NCBI RefSeq assembly: GCF_009796745.1 | Contig: NZ_CP047024.1 | Span: forward strand, 496,001-560,000 | Length of the DNA stretch: 64,000 bases | Origin: Paraglaciecola sp. L1A13 | Lineage (GTDB): Bacteria; Pseudomonadota; Gammaproteobacteria; Enterobacterales; Alteromonadaceae | Direction of reading: 5' to 3' | Part shown: positions 8,464 through 18,344 of the stretch, piece after piece | Layout of the letters: every line of letters starts with the position of its first letter | How positions within the stretch are numbered: the stretch's first letter is position 1 | Notes under the pieces: model-generated | The model's input: the letters and a program-made list of their open reading frames with translations, nothing else | Databases searched by the model: none | What the model was told of the DNA's origin: nothing | Translations under genes and position numbers: made by a program

Positions 8464-9282
8464 TTATCGTTTAGGCAGATAGCGTAGCGGATCTATAGAT
8501 TGTCCCTTGTAGCGCACTTCAAAATGAAGTTTGACTGAATCGGAACCACTATTTCCCATAGTCGCAATTTTTTGTCCTGCCCTAACCCACTGTTGCTCTT
8601 TCACTAGAATACTGTCGTTGTGCGCATAAGCACTTAAAAATGAGTCCGAATGCTTCACTATAATCAGTTTTCCATATCCACGCAGGGCATCCCCTGTGTA
8701 AACAACTTTGCCAGCAGCGGCCGCCAAAATAGGTGACCCTAAGGTTCCGCTAAAATCTAAGCCTTTGTTGCCATGTTCGGTGTTAGAAAAACCACTTGCA
8801 ACACTATTTTTAGTTGGCCACAGCCAAGCCGTAATTTTACTCGGAAACTCACTGCTGGAAGAGGTAACAACCCCTTTCTTAACAGTGGCGTTAGAATCAC
8901 CATACGCCTGCTTCTTAGGGGGGTCAACTACTTGATTTGTTTTTGATTTCGAGCTCTGACCAGTATGTTTATTAGACTTTTTTACGATTGACACTGGTGG
9001 TTTTTTGAGCGTTAGGCGCTGGCCTGGGAAGATATTATACGGAGGTCGTATATTGTTGAATTTAGCAATATCGCGATAATCCTGACCGCTTTTCCACGAT
9101 ATTGTGAAGAGCGTATCTCCTTTTTCAACGATATAAATATGAGAATTATAGGATGATTTTTTAACATCACGAAATGTTTTCCCTTGATACAGCTCGGCTA
9201 CAGGCGCCGGAGACTTGCGACCCGAACAAGCCACTAACTGCAGACAAAGTAAAAGCACCAACAGTAAGTAGGCGTTTTTCAT
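8464..9282 (-). CDS. nlpD: Murein hydrolase activator NlpD
   Basis: This outer-membrane lipoprotein has a signal peptide ending in a lipobox (LVAC), a LysM peptidoglycan-binding domain (YIVEKGDTLFTISWKSG onward) and a C-terminal M23/LytM domain. The LytM zinc ligands look degenerate: the first motif reads GNKGLDF and the last KLHFEVR rather than HLHF. This fits a non-catalytic activator of cell-separation amidases such as AmiC. I prefer the ATG at 9282 (product MKNAYLLL..., 272 residues), which gives a normal signal peptide; an ATG at 9309 adds nine polar residues. It sits between the DUF368 gene and rpoS. Confidence 0.95.
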   Translation of the reverse strand: MKNAYLLLVLLLCLQLVACSGRKSPAPVAELYQGKTFRDVKKSSYNSHIYIVEKGDTLFTISWKSGQDYRDIAKFNNIRPPYNIFPGQRLTLKKPPVSIVKKSNKHTGQSSKSKTNQVVDPPKKQAYGDSNATVKKGVVTSSSSEFPSKITAWLWPTKNSVASGFSNTEHGNKGLDFSGTLGSPILAAAAGKVVYTGDALRGYGKLIIVKHSDSFLSAYAHNDSILVKEQQWVRAGQKIATMGNSGSDSVKLHFEVRYKGQSIDPLRYLPKR

Positions 9283-9349
9283 TGGTAACTTTTGCCTTGA
9301 TGATGACAAAAGATAACGAAATGTAACGTCACAAATAAGGTTAACAAGA

Positions 9350-10291
9350 TCACTCCCTGGATGCTGAACCTATTTTTTCTAGTAACAACACACTACCAGC
9401 ACCAAAAATAGTTAATGCTATGGCGTACCATAAGTAAGAAGGCTCACTGGTTAAGACTTCAAAAGTGCCAGGTAAGATATTCTCTTGCACGAGAGGGATA
9501 ATTTTGCCGTGACTATTAACCGTTGATTCAAGCGTATATTTCCAAGGCCAAACTTTATTAAGTGATCCGAGCATAAAACCACCCAACAGAGCCAATGTAA
9601 GCGTGCGATGAGCGCTAAACATCCAGTTTAAAACGCGGGAGAAACTTAATAGTCCAGCAACACAACCCACGGCAAAAAGTCCCAAAGTTGCTAATTCGAG
9701 ATTTTTCACGGCGCTTAAAATGGGGGTATACATCCCCAGTAGCAATAGGATAAAGCTCCCTGATATACCGGGTAATATCATGGCGCAAATGGCTAACATA
9801 CCGGATAAAAATATAAATAGGTTGGTTGGCGGAATGACGCTTGGAGTAATCATAGTAATTAAATAAGCAGCAAGGGTGCCCAACAGAAAGAAAGCGACGG
9901 TATTGAATTTCCATTGTTCGATATGGCGGATCAGTGACCATATTGCGGCCAATATTAAACCAAAGAAAAACGACCATAACATAACGGGGTAAGTGTCGAG
10001 CCAGAATAATACGATCCTGGAAACAGTCAAGATACTCAGTAAAATACCAAACAGTAGGGTAATGAGGAATGTGCCATTGATATGTCGCCACATGGCGCCT
10101 AAGCCTTGGCGAAAAAGAACCTTCAATGCTTCAGGACCACATTGTTTTAACGAATATATCAGCTCTTCATAAATACCCGTAATAAATGCAATAGTGCCAC
10201 CCGACACACCAGGAACCGCATCTGCGGCGCCCATTATTATGCCCTTTGATACCAACGCTAGGTAGTCGCGCCATGTTCGTTTAAGTTGCAT
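9350..10291 (-). CDS. DUF368 (PopT-type) undecaprenyl phosphate translocase
   Basis: The 313-residue polytopic protein has about eight to nine hydrophobic segments. It carries both halves of the DUF368 repeat signature: G-A-A-D-A-V-P-G-V-S-G-G-T near residues 20-32, and ILPGISGSFILLLLG in the middle. DUF368 proteins (PopT) were recently shown to recycle undecaprenyl phosphate across the inner membrane in some bacteria, acting in cell-wall lipid carrier recycling. The gene lies inside the otherwise classical pcm-nlpD-rpoS block. No strong ribosome site is seen before the ATG. Confidence 0.9.
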   Translation of the reverse strand: MQLKRTWRDYLALVSKGIIMGAADAVPGVSGGTIAFITGIYEELIYSLKQCGPEALKVLFRQGLGAMWRHINGTFLITLLFGILLSILTVSRIVLFWLDTYPVMLWSFFFGLILAAIWSLIRHIEQWKFNTVAFFLLGTLAAYLITMITPSVIPPTNLFIFLSGMLAICAMILPGISGSFILLLLGMYTPILSAVKNLELATLGLFAVGCVAGLLSFSRVLNWMFSAHRTLTLALLGGFMLGSLNKVWPWKYTLESTVNSHGKIIPLVQENILPGTFEVLTSEPSYLWYAIALTIFGAGSVLLLEKIGSASRE

Positions 10292-10373
10292 TATTTTTCA
10301 GCCCATAAATGATTTGTTAAAAATACCCAAGACGGATTGGCTTGGGCTATGTCGCCAGACTGGAGCAGGGCAT

Positions 10374-11012
10374 TCAAATGATATCTCCAGCGACAAGTGG
10401 TACGAAGCGTACCGCTTCAATTATTTTTTCACTAAAGCCTTCACCCTCACGAGTGATGCAATGTAATTGCTGGCTTTGTTCGCCAACGGGGATAATTAAG
10501 CGTCCGCCATCGTTGAGTTGCTCAACTAATTTACTGGGCACTTGACTCGCTGCTGCTGTAACAATAATCGCATCGAATGGGCCTTTGCTTGCCCAACCTT
10601 GCCAACCATCACCGTGCTTCATAGAGACATTGTGCAAATCCAATTGGTTCATTCTGCGTTTAGCTTGAAATTGCAGACTTTTTATTCGTTCAACGCTAAA
10701 TACTTTATCGAAGAGCTGAGCCAATATGGCGGTTTGGTAACCTGAGCCGGTGCCGATTTCAAGCACAGCCTTGGGGGCATTACTTGATGCCAGCAATAAC
10801 TCTGTCATTTTTGCTACTATATACGGTTGCGAAATCGTCTGACCCTGACCGATTGGCAAAGCAGTATTCTGATAGGCTTTATGACGTAAAGCATCAGGCA
10901 AGAATAATTCTCGAGGGATGCAGGCCACTGCATTAAGAACCGAAGCATTATGGATGCCTTCTTGTTTTAACAGATGGGCTAGGCTTTCCCCTTTGCGTGA
11001 AGAAACTCTCAT
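10374..11012 (-). CDS. pcm: Protein-L-isoaspartate O-methyltransferase
   Basis: The 212-residue protein repairs isoaspartyl damage by S-adenosylmethionine-dependent methylation. Family hallmarks are [20 protein letters not shown], the SAM-binding [16 protein letters not shown] and the C-terminal AVRFVPLV. It is close to E. coli Pcm throughout (208 residues). It follows surE at 75 bases, in the conserved surE-pcm-nlpD-rpoS order, linking damage repair with stationary phase. Confidence 0.97.
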   Translation of the reverse strand: MRVSSRKGESLAHLLKQEGIHNASVLNAVACIPRELFLPDALRHKAYQNTALPIGQGQTISQPYIVAKMTELLLASSNAPKAVLEIGTGSGYQTAILAQLFDKVFSVERIKSLQFQAKRRMNQLDLHNVSMKHGDGWQGWASKGPFDAIIVTAAASQVPSKLVEQLNDGGRLIIPVGEQSQQLHCITREGEGFSEKIIEAVRFVPLVAGDII

Positions 11013-11087
11013 GTAACTGTTTATCCAACGTGTGTGATTAAGGCCAAATGGTGAATAGCAATAAAGTACTTATGCCGTTACTAATTA

Positions 11088-11834
11088 TTATATTTTTGTT
11101 ATCCATTGTCGCACATCCTCAAGAGATTGATGAGCGGTCATATCCACAGATAAAGGCGTCACTGAGCAATAGCCTTCGCTAATGGCGTGAAAATCAGTTC
11201 CTGGACCTGCATCTTGTTCGTCGCCCACCGTACCATACCAGTAAATCTGCTTACCTCTAGGGTCAACATCTTTGATCATTGTTTTAGCGCGGTGTCGTCT
11301 ACCTTGGCGCGTGACTTTTATACCCTTAATTTGCGCATAGGGTAAATCAGGAATATTAACGTTTAAAATCTGATCAGTCGGCAGCGGATGCGCTTGTAAA
11401 TGTCTTACAATACGGCTAACTAGTTTAGCTGCACCGGCAAAGTTATCACTGGTGTGTGCACAAAGCGACACCGCAATTGCGGGTAATCCCATATACCTGC
11501 CTTCGGTTGCGGCTGCTACAGTGCCAGAATAAATAACATCGTCACCTAAGTTTGCGCCGTGGTTAATGCCGGATATAACAAGTTCGGGGTCTTGCTCAAG
11601 AAAGCTGTTCACTCCCAGATGTACGCAATCCGAAGGGGTTCCATTAACTGCGTAGAAGCCACTTTCCATCTGTTCTATGCGTAAGGGTTGCAATAAAGAT
11701 AACGCATTACTAGCGCCACTACAGTTGCGATCTGGGGCGATGACGGTTATCTCATGCTCTGGGCTTAATTGGCGATATAATTCAGCTAAGCCTTGGGCGA
11801 ATACGCCATCATCATTGCTCAGTAGAATTCTCAT
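11088..11834 (-). CDS. surE: 5'/3'-nucleotidase SurE
   Basis: The 248-residue protein is a metal-dependent nucleoside monophosphate phosphatase. The N-terminal SNDDG motif (residues 6-10) and [18 protein letters not shown] supply the metal and substrate site of the SurE fold. The start codon overlaps the truD stop region by four bases, so the two genes are coupled. It acts in nucleotide salvage and stationary-phase survival. Confidence 0.97.
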   Translation of the reverse strand: MRILLSNDDGVFAQGLAELYRQLSPEHEITVIAPDRNCSGASNALSLLQPLRIEQMESGFYAVNGTPSDCVHLGVNSFLEQDPELVISGINHGANLGDDVIYSGTVAAATEGRYMGLPAIAVSLCAHTSDNFAGAAKLVSRIVRHLQAHPLPTDQILNVNIPDLPYAQIKGIKVTRQGRRHRAKTMIKDVDPRGKQIYWYGTVGDEQDAGPGTDFHAISEGYCSVTPLSVDMTAHQSLEDVRQWITKI

Positions 11835-12883
11835 TCTGCAGGCGCCAATTCAGTTGTGACGACAGTTAATATTTCACGTAACACCGAAGTGGCAAATGTA
11901 CCGGCTGGCAAATCGAAGGTAATACGTAAGTTGTTCTGTTCCAATGCCCAGGTAAGATTATGTGGGTATAAAACAATGGGGCGCCTTTCTTGCTCTAAGC
12001 CCAAGGAGACCAGTGTTTCTGTCACTTTGGGATGTTTAATGACGACATTTTTTTCGAAAACTAAAGCCGCTCCCGTTGAGGCAAGCTCTCCCTTTCCCCA
12101 CAGTGGCGCAGATAAATAGATATCTTGCTCAGCTAAACGACGCTTAACATCGCCGTCTATGGTTTCGCTAACGAAGTAACTGTGGTTGCCCGCTAAAGAC
12201 ATTACATCACCTTCAAGAGGCGTGTCGAAATAGCCTGATTTAATGCGCTCACTTAGTACTTCGTTGAATAGCCAAGAGCGTAAGGCGGAAATAGCCATCG
12301 AGCGTTTATTGCGATTACGTATTGCTTCGCCGTTAATCATTTTTTCCGCGAGAACCAGATTACTCCCTTTGGGATCGTAACGGCTGTCACCAAAGCGTTG
12401 CGGACCATAATAGTTAGGTACACCGGTTTTACATATCTGTTCAATCCGTTCGGCCATGCCATCAGGCTTGGTGATGTCACGTAGTAAAATGGTGAATTTA
12501 TTGCCTTTTAAAGCACCGGTACGGAGTTTCTTATTATGCCTTATTGCTTTGAGTACCTTTGCGCCGGGCACGTTTAAGGCAGACCAGTCATACTCTGCTT
12601 TGCCGGGTTTGTGTACGCCAAACCACTGCTCACTCACAGAGTGTTTGTCTTTTCGCCCGGCGTAAGTTACGGCACGTAGGGGTAATTGAGCGAACTTAGC
12701 TATTTGTTCGGCTAAATATGCGGTGTTTAGCTCTTCTTTACGTACCCATAAATAAATATGTTCGCCTTCGCCTATAGGTTCGTAGCCAAGAATTTCTTGC
12801 ACGATAAAGTCTTTGGGCTGTTGCTTGAATATACCAGTGGTTTCTGGTGTGCTGTGTAGATATCGCCAATTATCAATTTGCAT
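11831..12883 (-). CDS. truD: tRNA pseudouridine(13) synthase TruD
   Basis: The 350-residue protein makes pseudouridine at position 13 of tRNA-Glu. The catalytic aspartate is D79 in [14 protein letters not shown]. The [10 protein letters not shown] block in the middle is also diagnostic. It starts five bases after the ispF stop and overlaps surE by four bases, so the run from ispD to surE reads as one operon. Confidence 0.97.
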   Translation of the reverse strand: MQIDNWRYLHSTPETTGIFKQQPKDFIVQEILGYEPIGEGEHIYLWVRKEELNTAYLAEQIAKFAQLPLRAVTYAGRKDKHSVSEQWFGVHKPGKAEYDWSALNVPGAKVLKAIRHNKKLRTGALKGNKFTILLRDITKPDGMAERIEQICKTGVPNYYGPQRFGDSRYDPKGSNLVLAEKMINGEAIRNRNKRSMAISALRSWLFNEVLSERIKSGYFDTPLEGDVMSLAGNHSYFVSETIDGDVKRRLAEQDIYLSAPLWGKGELASTGAALVFEKNVVIKHPKVTETLVSLGLEQERRPIVLYPHNLTWALEQNNLRITFDLPAGTFATSVLREILTVVTTELAPAE

Positions 12884-12888
12884 TTAAG

Positions 12889-13377
12889 TTATACCGTATC
12901 GTTTGTGCTTAAAAGCACAACCGCGTAACAGGCAATGCCTTCTTTGCGTCCTGCAAAGCCTAACTTTTCAGTCGTGGTTGCTTTTACATTGACTTGATTC
13001 AACTGAGCACTAACATCATGCGCGATGTTTTCGCGCATCGTTAAGATGTGAGGCGACATTTTAGGGGCTTGAGCCACTATGGTTAAATCAATATTGCCAA
13101 TTTGATAACCTTGTTGATTCACTAATTTCATTACATGAAGTAATAACGCTCTGCTATCAGCACCCTTAAATTCTGCATCCGTATCCGGGAAATGTTTGCC
13201 TATATCACCTAGAGCGAGCGCGCCTAACAACGCGTCGCATAGCGCATGCAGAGCGACGTCACCATCAGAGTGCGCTAGCAGACCTTGCTCGTAGTCAATT
13301 TTAACGCCGCAAATAGTGATAGGGCCGTTGTCACCAAATTTGTGTACGTCGTAACCGTGACCTATGCGCATAGTCAT
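12889..13377 (-). CDS. ispF: 2-C-methyl-D-erythritol 2,4-cyclodiphosphate synthase
   Basis: The 162-residue trimeric enzyme converts CDP-ME 2-phosphate to the cyclodiphosphate in the non-mevalonate isoprenoid pathway. Metal ligands are visible in G-Y-D10-V-H12 and in [22 protein letters not shown]. The [16 protein letters not shown] block near the C-terminus is the signature. It overlaps ispD by four bases, the usual coupling of these two pathway steps. Confidence 0.97.
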   Translation of the reverse strand: MTMRIGHGYDVHKFGDNGPITICGVKIDYEQGLLAHSDGDVALHALCDALLGALALGDIGKHFPDTDAEFKGADSRALLLHVMKLVNQQGYQIGNIDLTIVAQAPKMSPHILTMRENIAHDVSAQLNQVNVKATTTEKLGFAGRKEGIACYAVVLLSTNDTV

Positions 13378-14069
13378 AAACTTGCCTTGTGTTGTAAGTA
13401 AAATTCCGCCAATTGTAAATCCTCTGGTTGGGTTACTTTGATGTTACTCGCGCGCCCTTCAATCAACTTTACTGTGCCTTGAGCCCATTCTATTGCAGAG
13501 GCTTCATCTGTGATCTGCACACCCTGTTGTGCCGCATTACGCAGCGCATCGCGCAGTGTCATTAAGGGGAAGAATTGCGGCGTCAAAGCATGCCATAAAT
13601 TATCTCGGCTCTCAGTCAGTAATATATTTTGCGAAGCATCACCCCGCTTCATGGTATCGCGTACGCGGCAAGCGAGTATCGCGCCGTGTTTTGAATACTG
13701 CGCGACCGCTAACAACTTGGTTAAATCATCGTGGGCTAAACAAGGACGAGCAGCATCGTGCACCAATACCCATTCTTCATTTTCAATAGTACTTAGCCCT
13801 GCAAGGACTGATTCGGCGCGCTCATCACCGCCATCGACTTGCGTGATCCAAGGTTGACTAGCGATGGCTAAACTTGAAAAATAGTTATCTTGTGGGTTTA
13901 GCGCGACCACGAGATGCTTAACCTGCGGATGGGCGTACAAATTCTCTAGGGTGTGCTCTAAAATTGTTTTGCCAGCTATGGTTAAGTACTGCTTGGGTCT
14001 GTCGGCCTTCATTCTTTGACCAATGCCTGCTGCGGGCACAACTACGGTGTATTGGGGGAGAAGTGACAT
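13374..14069 (-). CDS. ispD: 2-C-methyl-D-erythritol 4-phosphate cytidylyltransferase
   Basis: The 231-residue enzyme transfers CMP onto methylerythritol phosphate. It has the nucleotidyltransferase start PAAGIGQRM with K-Q-Y, followed by VLVHDAARP and a C-terminal [10 protein letters not shown] block, all hallmarks of IspD. It begins six bases after ftsB and overlaps ispF. Confidence 0.97.
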   Translation of the reverse strand: MSLLPQYTVVVPAAGIGQRMKADRPKQYLTIAGKTILEHTLENLYAHPQVKHLVVALNPQDNYFSSLAIASQPWITQVDGGDERAESVLAGLSTIENEEWVLVHDAARPCLAHDDLTKLLAVAQYSKHGAILACRVRDTMKRGDASQNILLTESRDNLWHALTPQFFPLMTLRDALRNAAQQGVQITDEASAIEWAQGTVKLIEGRASNIKVTQPEDLQLAEFYLQHKASL

Positions 14070-14075
14070 CTATGT

Positions 14076-14354
14076 TTAATCTTCGCTAGGTAAAATACGG
14101 TAGAAGGTTTCACCTTGTTTGATCAGGCCGAGCTCGTTTCGCGCTCTTTCTTCTACTGCCTCAAGACCAACTTTGAGATCTTTAATATCTGCTTTGAGTA
14201 GATTATTACGTTGCAGTAATTCAGCGTTTTGCTCGGCTTGGTCAGCGACAGACTGCTCCATAGCGACGTATTCTGGAATACTATTTTTACCAAACCATAA
14301 GCGATATTGTAGTGCTGCCAACAAAGCGAAAAGGAGTATGGGCACTACTTTCAT
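14076..14354 (-). CDS. ftsB: Cell division protein FtsB
   Basis: This 92-residue bitopic protein has a short cytosolic start, one membrane segment (about residues 4-20, with QYRLWFG just after it) and a periplasmic coiled coil (about 30-75), then a conserved RARNELGLIKQGETFYRI end. FtsB forms the FtsQLB complex, which activates septal wall synthesis. The usual ftsB-ispD-ispF order is kept, but the upstream eno/pyrG neighbours common in other species are absent. Confidence 0.96.
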   Translation of the reverse strand: MKVVPILLFALLAALQYRLWFGKNSIPEYVAMEQSVADQAEQNAELLQRNNLLKADIKDLKVGLEAVEERARNELGLIKQGETFYRILPSED

Positions 14355-14480
14355 TTTTGTCGGCTCCTTGTGTTGGCTGAGGTTAATTAAATCTTTGGCA
14401 GGTATTATGCCGAGGTTTTGTTACCGCGGCTAGTGAAACACTGCTTGTAAGCGAAGCAGGCAATGAGCGAACAATATAAA

Positions 14481-14515
14481 AAGGCCAGTTAACAAAAACT
14501 GGCCTTACAATTTTT
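14481..14515. terminator. Rho-independent terminator
   Basis: A 10-bp perfect stem (14481-14490 with 14497-14506, loop AACAAA) is flanked by A-rich and T-rich runs on both sides. It ends the TIGR03546-TIGR03545 transcript on the minus strand before ftsB. Confidence 0.85.
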
Positions 14516-14572
14516 TACCGAATTTAGTCATTAACCTAAAACCGAAAAATGTCGAAAGACGCCGGTTTAAAA

Positions 14573-16336
14573 CTAATTAAAAAACTTACCTTTTAGCTTA
14601 TCTTTTAACTTGTCGGTTAACTCGTTTTTCTTGTTGTCTACCACACTATTCAGCTTGCTATCAAGCATGCTTTGCATACTGCTTAAGTCGCCATCAGCGA
14701 GCTTTTCCCAGTCTAACCATTGGCTCATCTCTGAATCGGTAGCGCCTAATGGCCCTTCGATTTTAGCATTGAGTTTTTGCTTAAGTTCAGCAAGCTTACT
14801 GTTCTGGTCGCCAGTCAAATTCGATAGCATAGCCGTAGCTAATTGTTTATCTAAATCAGAGCTAAAGCTTAAATTGATATCGCCTAATGTACCGCCAATA
14901 TCGGAGTTAATGGTTAGGTTAGACAGGCCTGAAAGCGTTTCAGCAATAACGCTGGTAAGATTATTACTACCGGTTGCTGTTAACTGTAATTGACTAAGGG
15001 CGGCATTACCTGTGCCCGAAACAACGTTCTGATTGATACTGGCTTTGCCTGAGCTTGATAACAATCCTTTAAGTAATTTTGAAGACAGCTTATCTTGGTC
15101 TAACAACGAAACATCAGACAGTGCCAGACCACGTAAATTCCAATCTTGGTTGGCTTTTACACCTGTATCGTTTAGCCAAAAATCGCCGTTTAATTTAAGG
15201 GACTGCCACAACTTGCTCGCACTTGAGTCAACTTTGAACGTGGTAGGACGCCCGATTTTGTCGTGCTGATTAGTAATGTCGTGCCATACGCTCAGCACGT
15301 TTTCACTCTGCCATTTGATAGATATATCAGCATTGCGTACTAAAAAATCTGGCAGCGCAGCTGTGTCATCAAATGCTATCCAGCGGCCATTATATGCTTG
15401 CTCTTCAGCGAGTTCTTCTTTGCTTTTACTCAGCATAGGAGCAGCTAAATCATATGCACCGAGTACGTATTGACTAAATTCTCCTGCTTTTTCTCCAAAA
15501 ACCATGGTTGTTACGTCTTTGATTGCTCCTTCATCACCGGCAATCAACCCCTGTAGTTGAGCGTAATCTTCCCCGGGCGCTGATTTTAGTTCAGCTAACG
15601 TCGGTGCCATCTCGCTTTTAGCTGCGTTTGCCGCATCTTTAAACTCGGTAAGCTTGGCTTTATCACTTTTAATTTCTTCGCGCAGGGCATCAAACTCTTC
15701 TTTTGCTTTAGCGAGTTCCAGCGGATTTTTATAATCTGTATTAGTAATAGCTTCTACACGTTTCTTATAATTTTCTAAGGTGTCTTTACTGGGCAGTTGG
15801 GTGTATTTGCTTTTGAGTATATCGCTGTGTTTTTTATAAGCGGCTTGAGTTTGCTCAACCGCTTTAGTGGTTTTTAACGGCGAATTAGCAAGTATTTCAT
15901 CTACACTGGGAAGATTTTTTGGATCAAACGCTTCTTGTAACTCTTCTTTTATCGCAGTAGTGGCAGTGCGATAAACCGCGCCTTCAGATTCTCTAGGCTG
16001 GGCAAACTGCACCCCACTGATCGTTAAATCATCAATGATTATTTTACGTAACAACAAAGGCGTTAATTCGATTTGCGCAGTAATCTCTTGTGCTTGAACT
16101 TGGTTCTGAGTTGGCGTTGCGGGATCTGTTAACTGAATGCCGCTTAGCGTGACACCAAAAGGAGAAAATGTATGCGTGACTTGGGCAATATTGACCTCGG
16201 CACCGGTGGTTGATTCTAAACTTTTTTCTGCGGCTAATTTAATCCAAAAATCTAAAAATAGGATAGCGATAGCGGCTATAAGCCCAGTAATAACGAAAAA
16301 TGCGATGAGTCCAGGCCAACGAATAAGTTTCTGCAT
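14573..16336 (-). CDS. TIGR03545 family membrane-anchored protein
   Basis: The 587-residue protein has one N-terminal membrane segment (about residues 8-30). A large, mostly periplasmic body follows, including a long charged helical stretch (about 170-265) and a C-terminal AsmA/DUF748-like beta-rich half, ending in a lysine-rich amphipathic tail. It matches the TIGR03545 family, which is nearly always paired with TIGR03546, as here, two bases downstream. An AsmA-like role in lipid transport to the outer membrane is possible, but the function is not established. Confidence 0.85.
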   Translation of the reverse strand: MQKLIRWPGLIAFFVITGLIAAIAILFLDFWIKLAAEKSLESTTGAEVNIAQVTHTFSPFGVTLSGIQLTDPATPTQNQVQAQEITAQIELTPLLLRKIIIDDLTISGVQFAQPRESEGAVYRTATTAIKEELQEAFDPKNLPSVDEILANSPLKTTKAVEQTQAAYKKHSDILKSKYTQLPSKDTLENYKKRVEAITNTDYKNPLELAKAKEEFDALREEIKSDKAKLTEFKDAANAAKSEMAPTLAELKSAPGEDYAQLQGLIAGDEGAIKDVTTMVFGEKAGEFSQYVLGAYDLAAPMLSKSKEELAEEQAYNGRWIAFDDTAALPDFLVRNADISIKWQSENVLSVWHDITNQHDKIGRPTTFKVDSSASKLWQSLKLNGDFWLNDTGVKANQDWNLRGLALSDVSLLDQDKLSSKLLKGLLSSSGKASINQNVVSGTGNAALSQLQLTATGSNNLTSVIAETLSGLSNLTINSDIGGTLGDINLSFSSDLDKQLATAMLSNLTGDQNSKLAELKQKLNAKIEGPLGATDSEMSQWLDWEKLADGDLSSMQSMLDSKLNSVVDNKKNELTDKLKDKLKGKFFN

Positions 16337-16338
16337 GT

Positions 16339-16842
16339 TTACTCTCCTAGCGTCTGGTAGATTTGGTAGATACGGCTACCTTTAAGGAACTGAACAATCT
16401 TCAACTTATTTATCCATTGCATGAAGCGTACGCGATATTGAACGACTAAAACTTTACTCAATATTAGAATAAAAGGTGCCAAAATTAGGCTGAACAGTAA
16501 GCTTCCTAAGGTAAGTGTATGATAAAATTGGGTAAGTTGACCAAATGTCGAATTATACAAACTAGTCCACAAACCCGTTAGGCCTGGTGATGTCAGCAAG
16601 GATTCGCCTATATCTGCCATCATAGGATTCAGCAGCAGCGTGAAGCCAGAAAACAGTGCATAAGCGAGTAGGAAGGTGCTGAGGTTAACCCGTAAAAAAA
16701 GTACGATAAATAAAATGAACACGCTGTGTAAGCCGAGAAATGGGGTTAAGCCCATAATCATCCCTAACATTACGCCAAAAGCAAGTTGCCAAGGACTGTC
16801 GTCCGAGTTCAATGCTTTTAAAAGCTTGGCCAATAGTTGCAT
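16339..16842 (-). CDS. TIGR03546 family membrane protein
   Basis: The 167-residue protein has an N-terminal amphipathic helix (LLAKLLKALNSDDSPWQLAFG) and three to four membrane segments with the LGMIMGLTPFLGLHS motif, related to DUF2062. It belongs to TIGR03546, the fixed partner of TIGR03545, whose gene starts two bases downstream. The pair probably acts as one envelope unit of unknown function. Confidence 0.85.
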   Translation of the reverse strand: MQLLAKLLKALNSDDSPWQLAFGVMLGMIMGLTPFLGLHSVFILFIVLFLRVNLSTFLLAYALFSGFTLLLNPMMADIGESLLTSPGLTGLWTSLYNSTFGQLTQFYHTLTLGSLLFSLILAPFILILSKVLVVQYRVRFMQWINKLKIVQFLKGSRIYQIYQTLGE

Positions 16843-16884
16843 GGGTAAGTCCTTGTATTAAGAGTAATTTAAATAAAAATAATG

Positions 16885-17526
16885 TTATGTACCACTAACT
16901 AGTTCGTCAATTGCAATGTAACTACCAAGCGACAATAACAACCCGCCACTAAAGCGGTTTTGCCATATTTCAAAGGCAGGGTGTTGGTTTAACCATTTGC
17001 CCAATTTTCCAGCAAGCATAGCCACAGATACGTCACAAATAAACGCGATAAGCGCATACATAATGCCCAGTACCGCAAATTGTCCAATAACAGAGCCCGA
17101 ATCCTCTTTGATGAACTGGGGCAAAAATGCAATGAAGAATAATGCTGTTTTTGGGTTGGTGAGTTCAACCAAAATACTTTGCGCAAAAATGCGCGGGATC
17201 GACATCACTGTTATTTTAGGTTTGTTTTCATCTCGGTGTTTGTGACTAAACAGATATAACCAACCAAGGTAAAGTAAGTATGCCGCACCTGCGAGTTTGA
17301 GCAACATAAACGCCAGTGGAGAATAAATAAAAATTGCTGCTAGGCCAAATGCAGTCGCCAGTACATATACAAAAGAGCCTACCGCCATTCCACCTGCGGC
17401 AGCGATGCCTGCTTGATGCCCCTGACTAATACTGCGAGCCATGATGTACAGATTTGAGGGGCCTGGAGATAAGCTGAGTAACAGCGCTGCAACGGAAAAC
17501 GATAACAATATATCTAAAGATGGCAT
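16885..17526 (-). CDS. LysE/RhtB-type amino acid exporter
   Basis: The 213-residue protein has five to six membrane segments and the LysE/RhtB signature SPGPSNLYIMARSISQGHQAG near residues 20-40. A second family block is VELTNPKTALFFIAFLPQF. Members export amino acids such as homoserine, threonine or lysine; the substrate cannot be read from sequence. The gene lies between a terminator (17552-17573) and the TIGR03546 gene, with its own spacing. Confidence 0.92.
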   Translation of the reverse strand: MPSLDILLSFSVAALLLSLSPGPSNLYIMARSISQGHQAGIAAAGGMAVGSFVYVLATAFGLAAIFIYSPLAFMLLKLAGAAYLLYLGWLYLFSHKHRDENKPKITVMSIPRIFAQSILVELTNPKTALFFIAFLPQFIKEDSGSVIGQFAVLGIMYALIAFICDVSVAMLAGKLGKWLNQHPAFEIWQNRFSGGLLLSLGSYIAIDELVSGT

Positions 17527-17550
17527 GGTGACTTCCTTGGAATAAAAACA

Positions 17551-17575
17551 AAAAGCCGCCTTGGGGCGGCTTTAT
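17551..17575 (-). terminator. Rho-independent terminator after SH3 protein gene
   Basis: A 9-bp GC-rich stem (17552-17560 with 17565-17573, loop TTGG) is followed on the minus strand by a T-run. It ends the TIGR04211 gene. Confidence 0.85.
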
Positions 17576-17599
17576 AAGTAATGAGGAATATCCTAAACA

Positions 17600-18199
17600 T
17601 TACATCCAAGTATCGCTTTTTCGGCGTTTTTTAGGCAAGTAAGCCACGATCACACCTAAAATCAAACTAATGAGTGCCACAATACCACCACGTGTGAACC
17701 ATTGCATTTTCGCTGTTTGATCGGCTGCGTCTAGTTTCTGACTAAAGTCGGCATTTTGCTCTTCAAGAGTTTTTAATTGCTTCGTCAGTCTATTGTTCTG
17801 GGATTGAAGCTCAGAAAATTGCTGGCGCAAACTATCGTTTTCATTTTGTTGAGCAGAGGTACTTTGGGTTGCATCAGCCAGTTGCTGCTGTAATCCAGGC
17901 ACTAATTCACGTAAACTTTTTTGTTTACTAACAAACTCACCATCAACCCAACCTGTGCGGTCTTTGTCATCGACAATTTCAACATAGTTGCTTTCACTGT
18001 CGGTGCGCAGAACTGTAACTTCAGATCCTGCGATGATAGAGCCCAGAATACGGTAATTTCTACCTGGTCCTGAATGTATAAAAGTAAATAAATCATCTGA
18101 AATATATTGCGTCTCACCCTGTGATTGTTGAGCACTTGCTTGAATAGTAGGCAACAAAAATAAGGCGCAGGTAACACTGATCAAAAATCGCTTTAGCAT
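17600..18199 (-). CDS. TIGR04211 family SH3 domain protein
   Basis: The 199-residue protein has a signal peptide cut near residue 23 (QASA). A bacterial SH3 domain follows at about 30-92 (YISDDLFTFIHSGPGRNYRILG onward), then a coiled coil at about 97-160 and a C-terminal membrane segment at about 168-188 with a basic tail. This layout is TIGR04211, related to E. coli YgiM. It is next to and divergent from the CYTH-CHAD gene, as ygiM and ygiF are neighbours in E. coli. It probably binds envelope peptides or peptidoglycan. Confidence 0.9.
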   Translation of the reverse strand: MLKRFLISVTCALFLLPTIQASAQQSQGETQYISDDLFTFIHSGPGRNYRILGSIIAGSEVTVLRTDSESNYVEIVDDKDRTGWVDGEFVSKQKSLRELVPGLQQQLADATQSTSAQQNENDSLRQQFSELQSQNNRLTKQLKTLEEQNADFSQKLDAADQTAKMQWFTRGGIVALISLILGVIVAYLPKKRRKSDTWM

Positions 18200-18344
18200 A
18201 ATAAATATATAGTCTCTGAATGTCTGGCTCGATCTTATGGCCTAGCTATGGGAAAGGCAATAGGTGAACCGGATTAGTCTTACACCTTGACCTTTGCGTT
18301 GTACTGTACAAAAGGGAAAGGTAAGGTACTTTTTTAAAAATTAA

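Noticed and set aside
14119..14433. Long plus-strand frames opposite ftsB, ispD and the TIGR03545 gene
   Set aside because: They lie antisense to well-identified genes and have no homology or ribosome sites.
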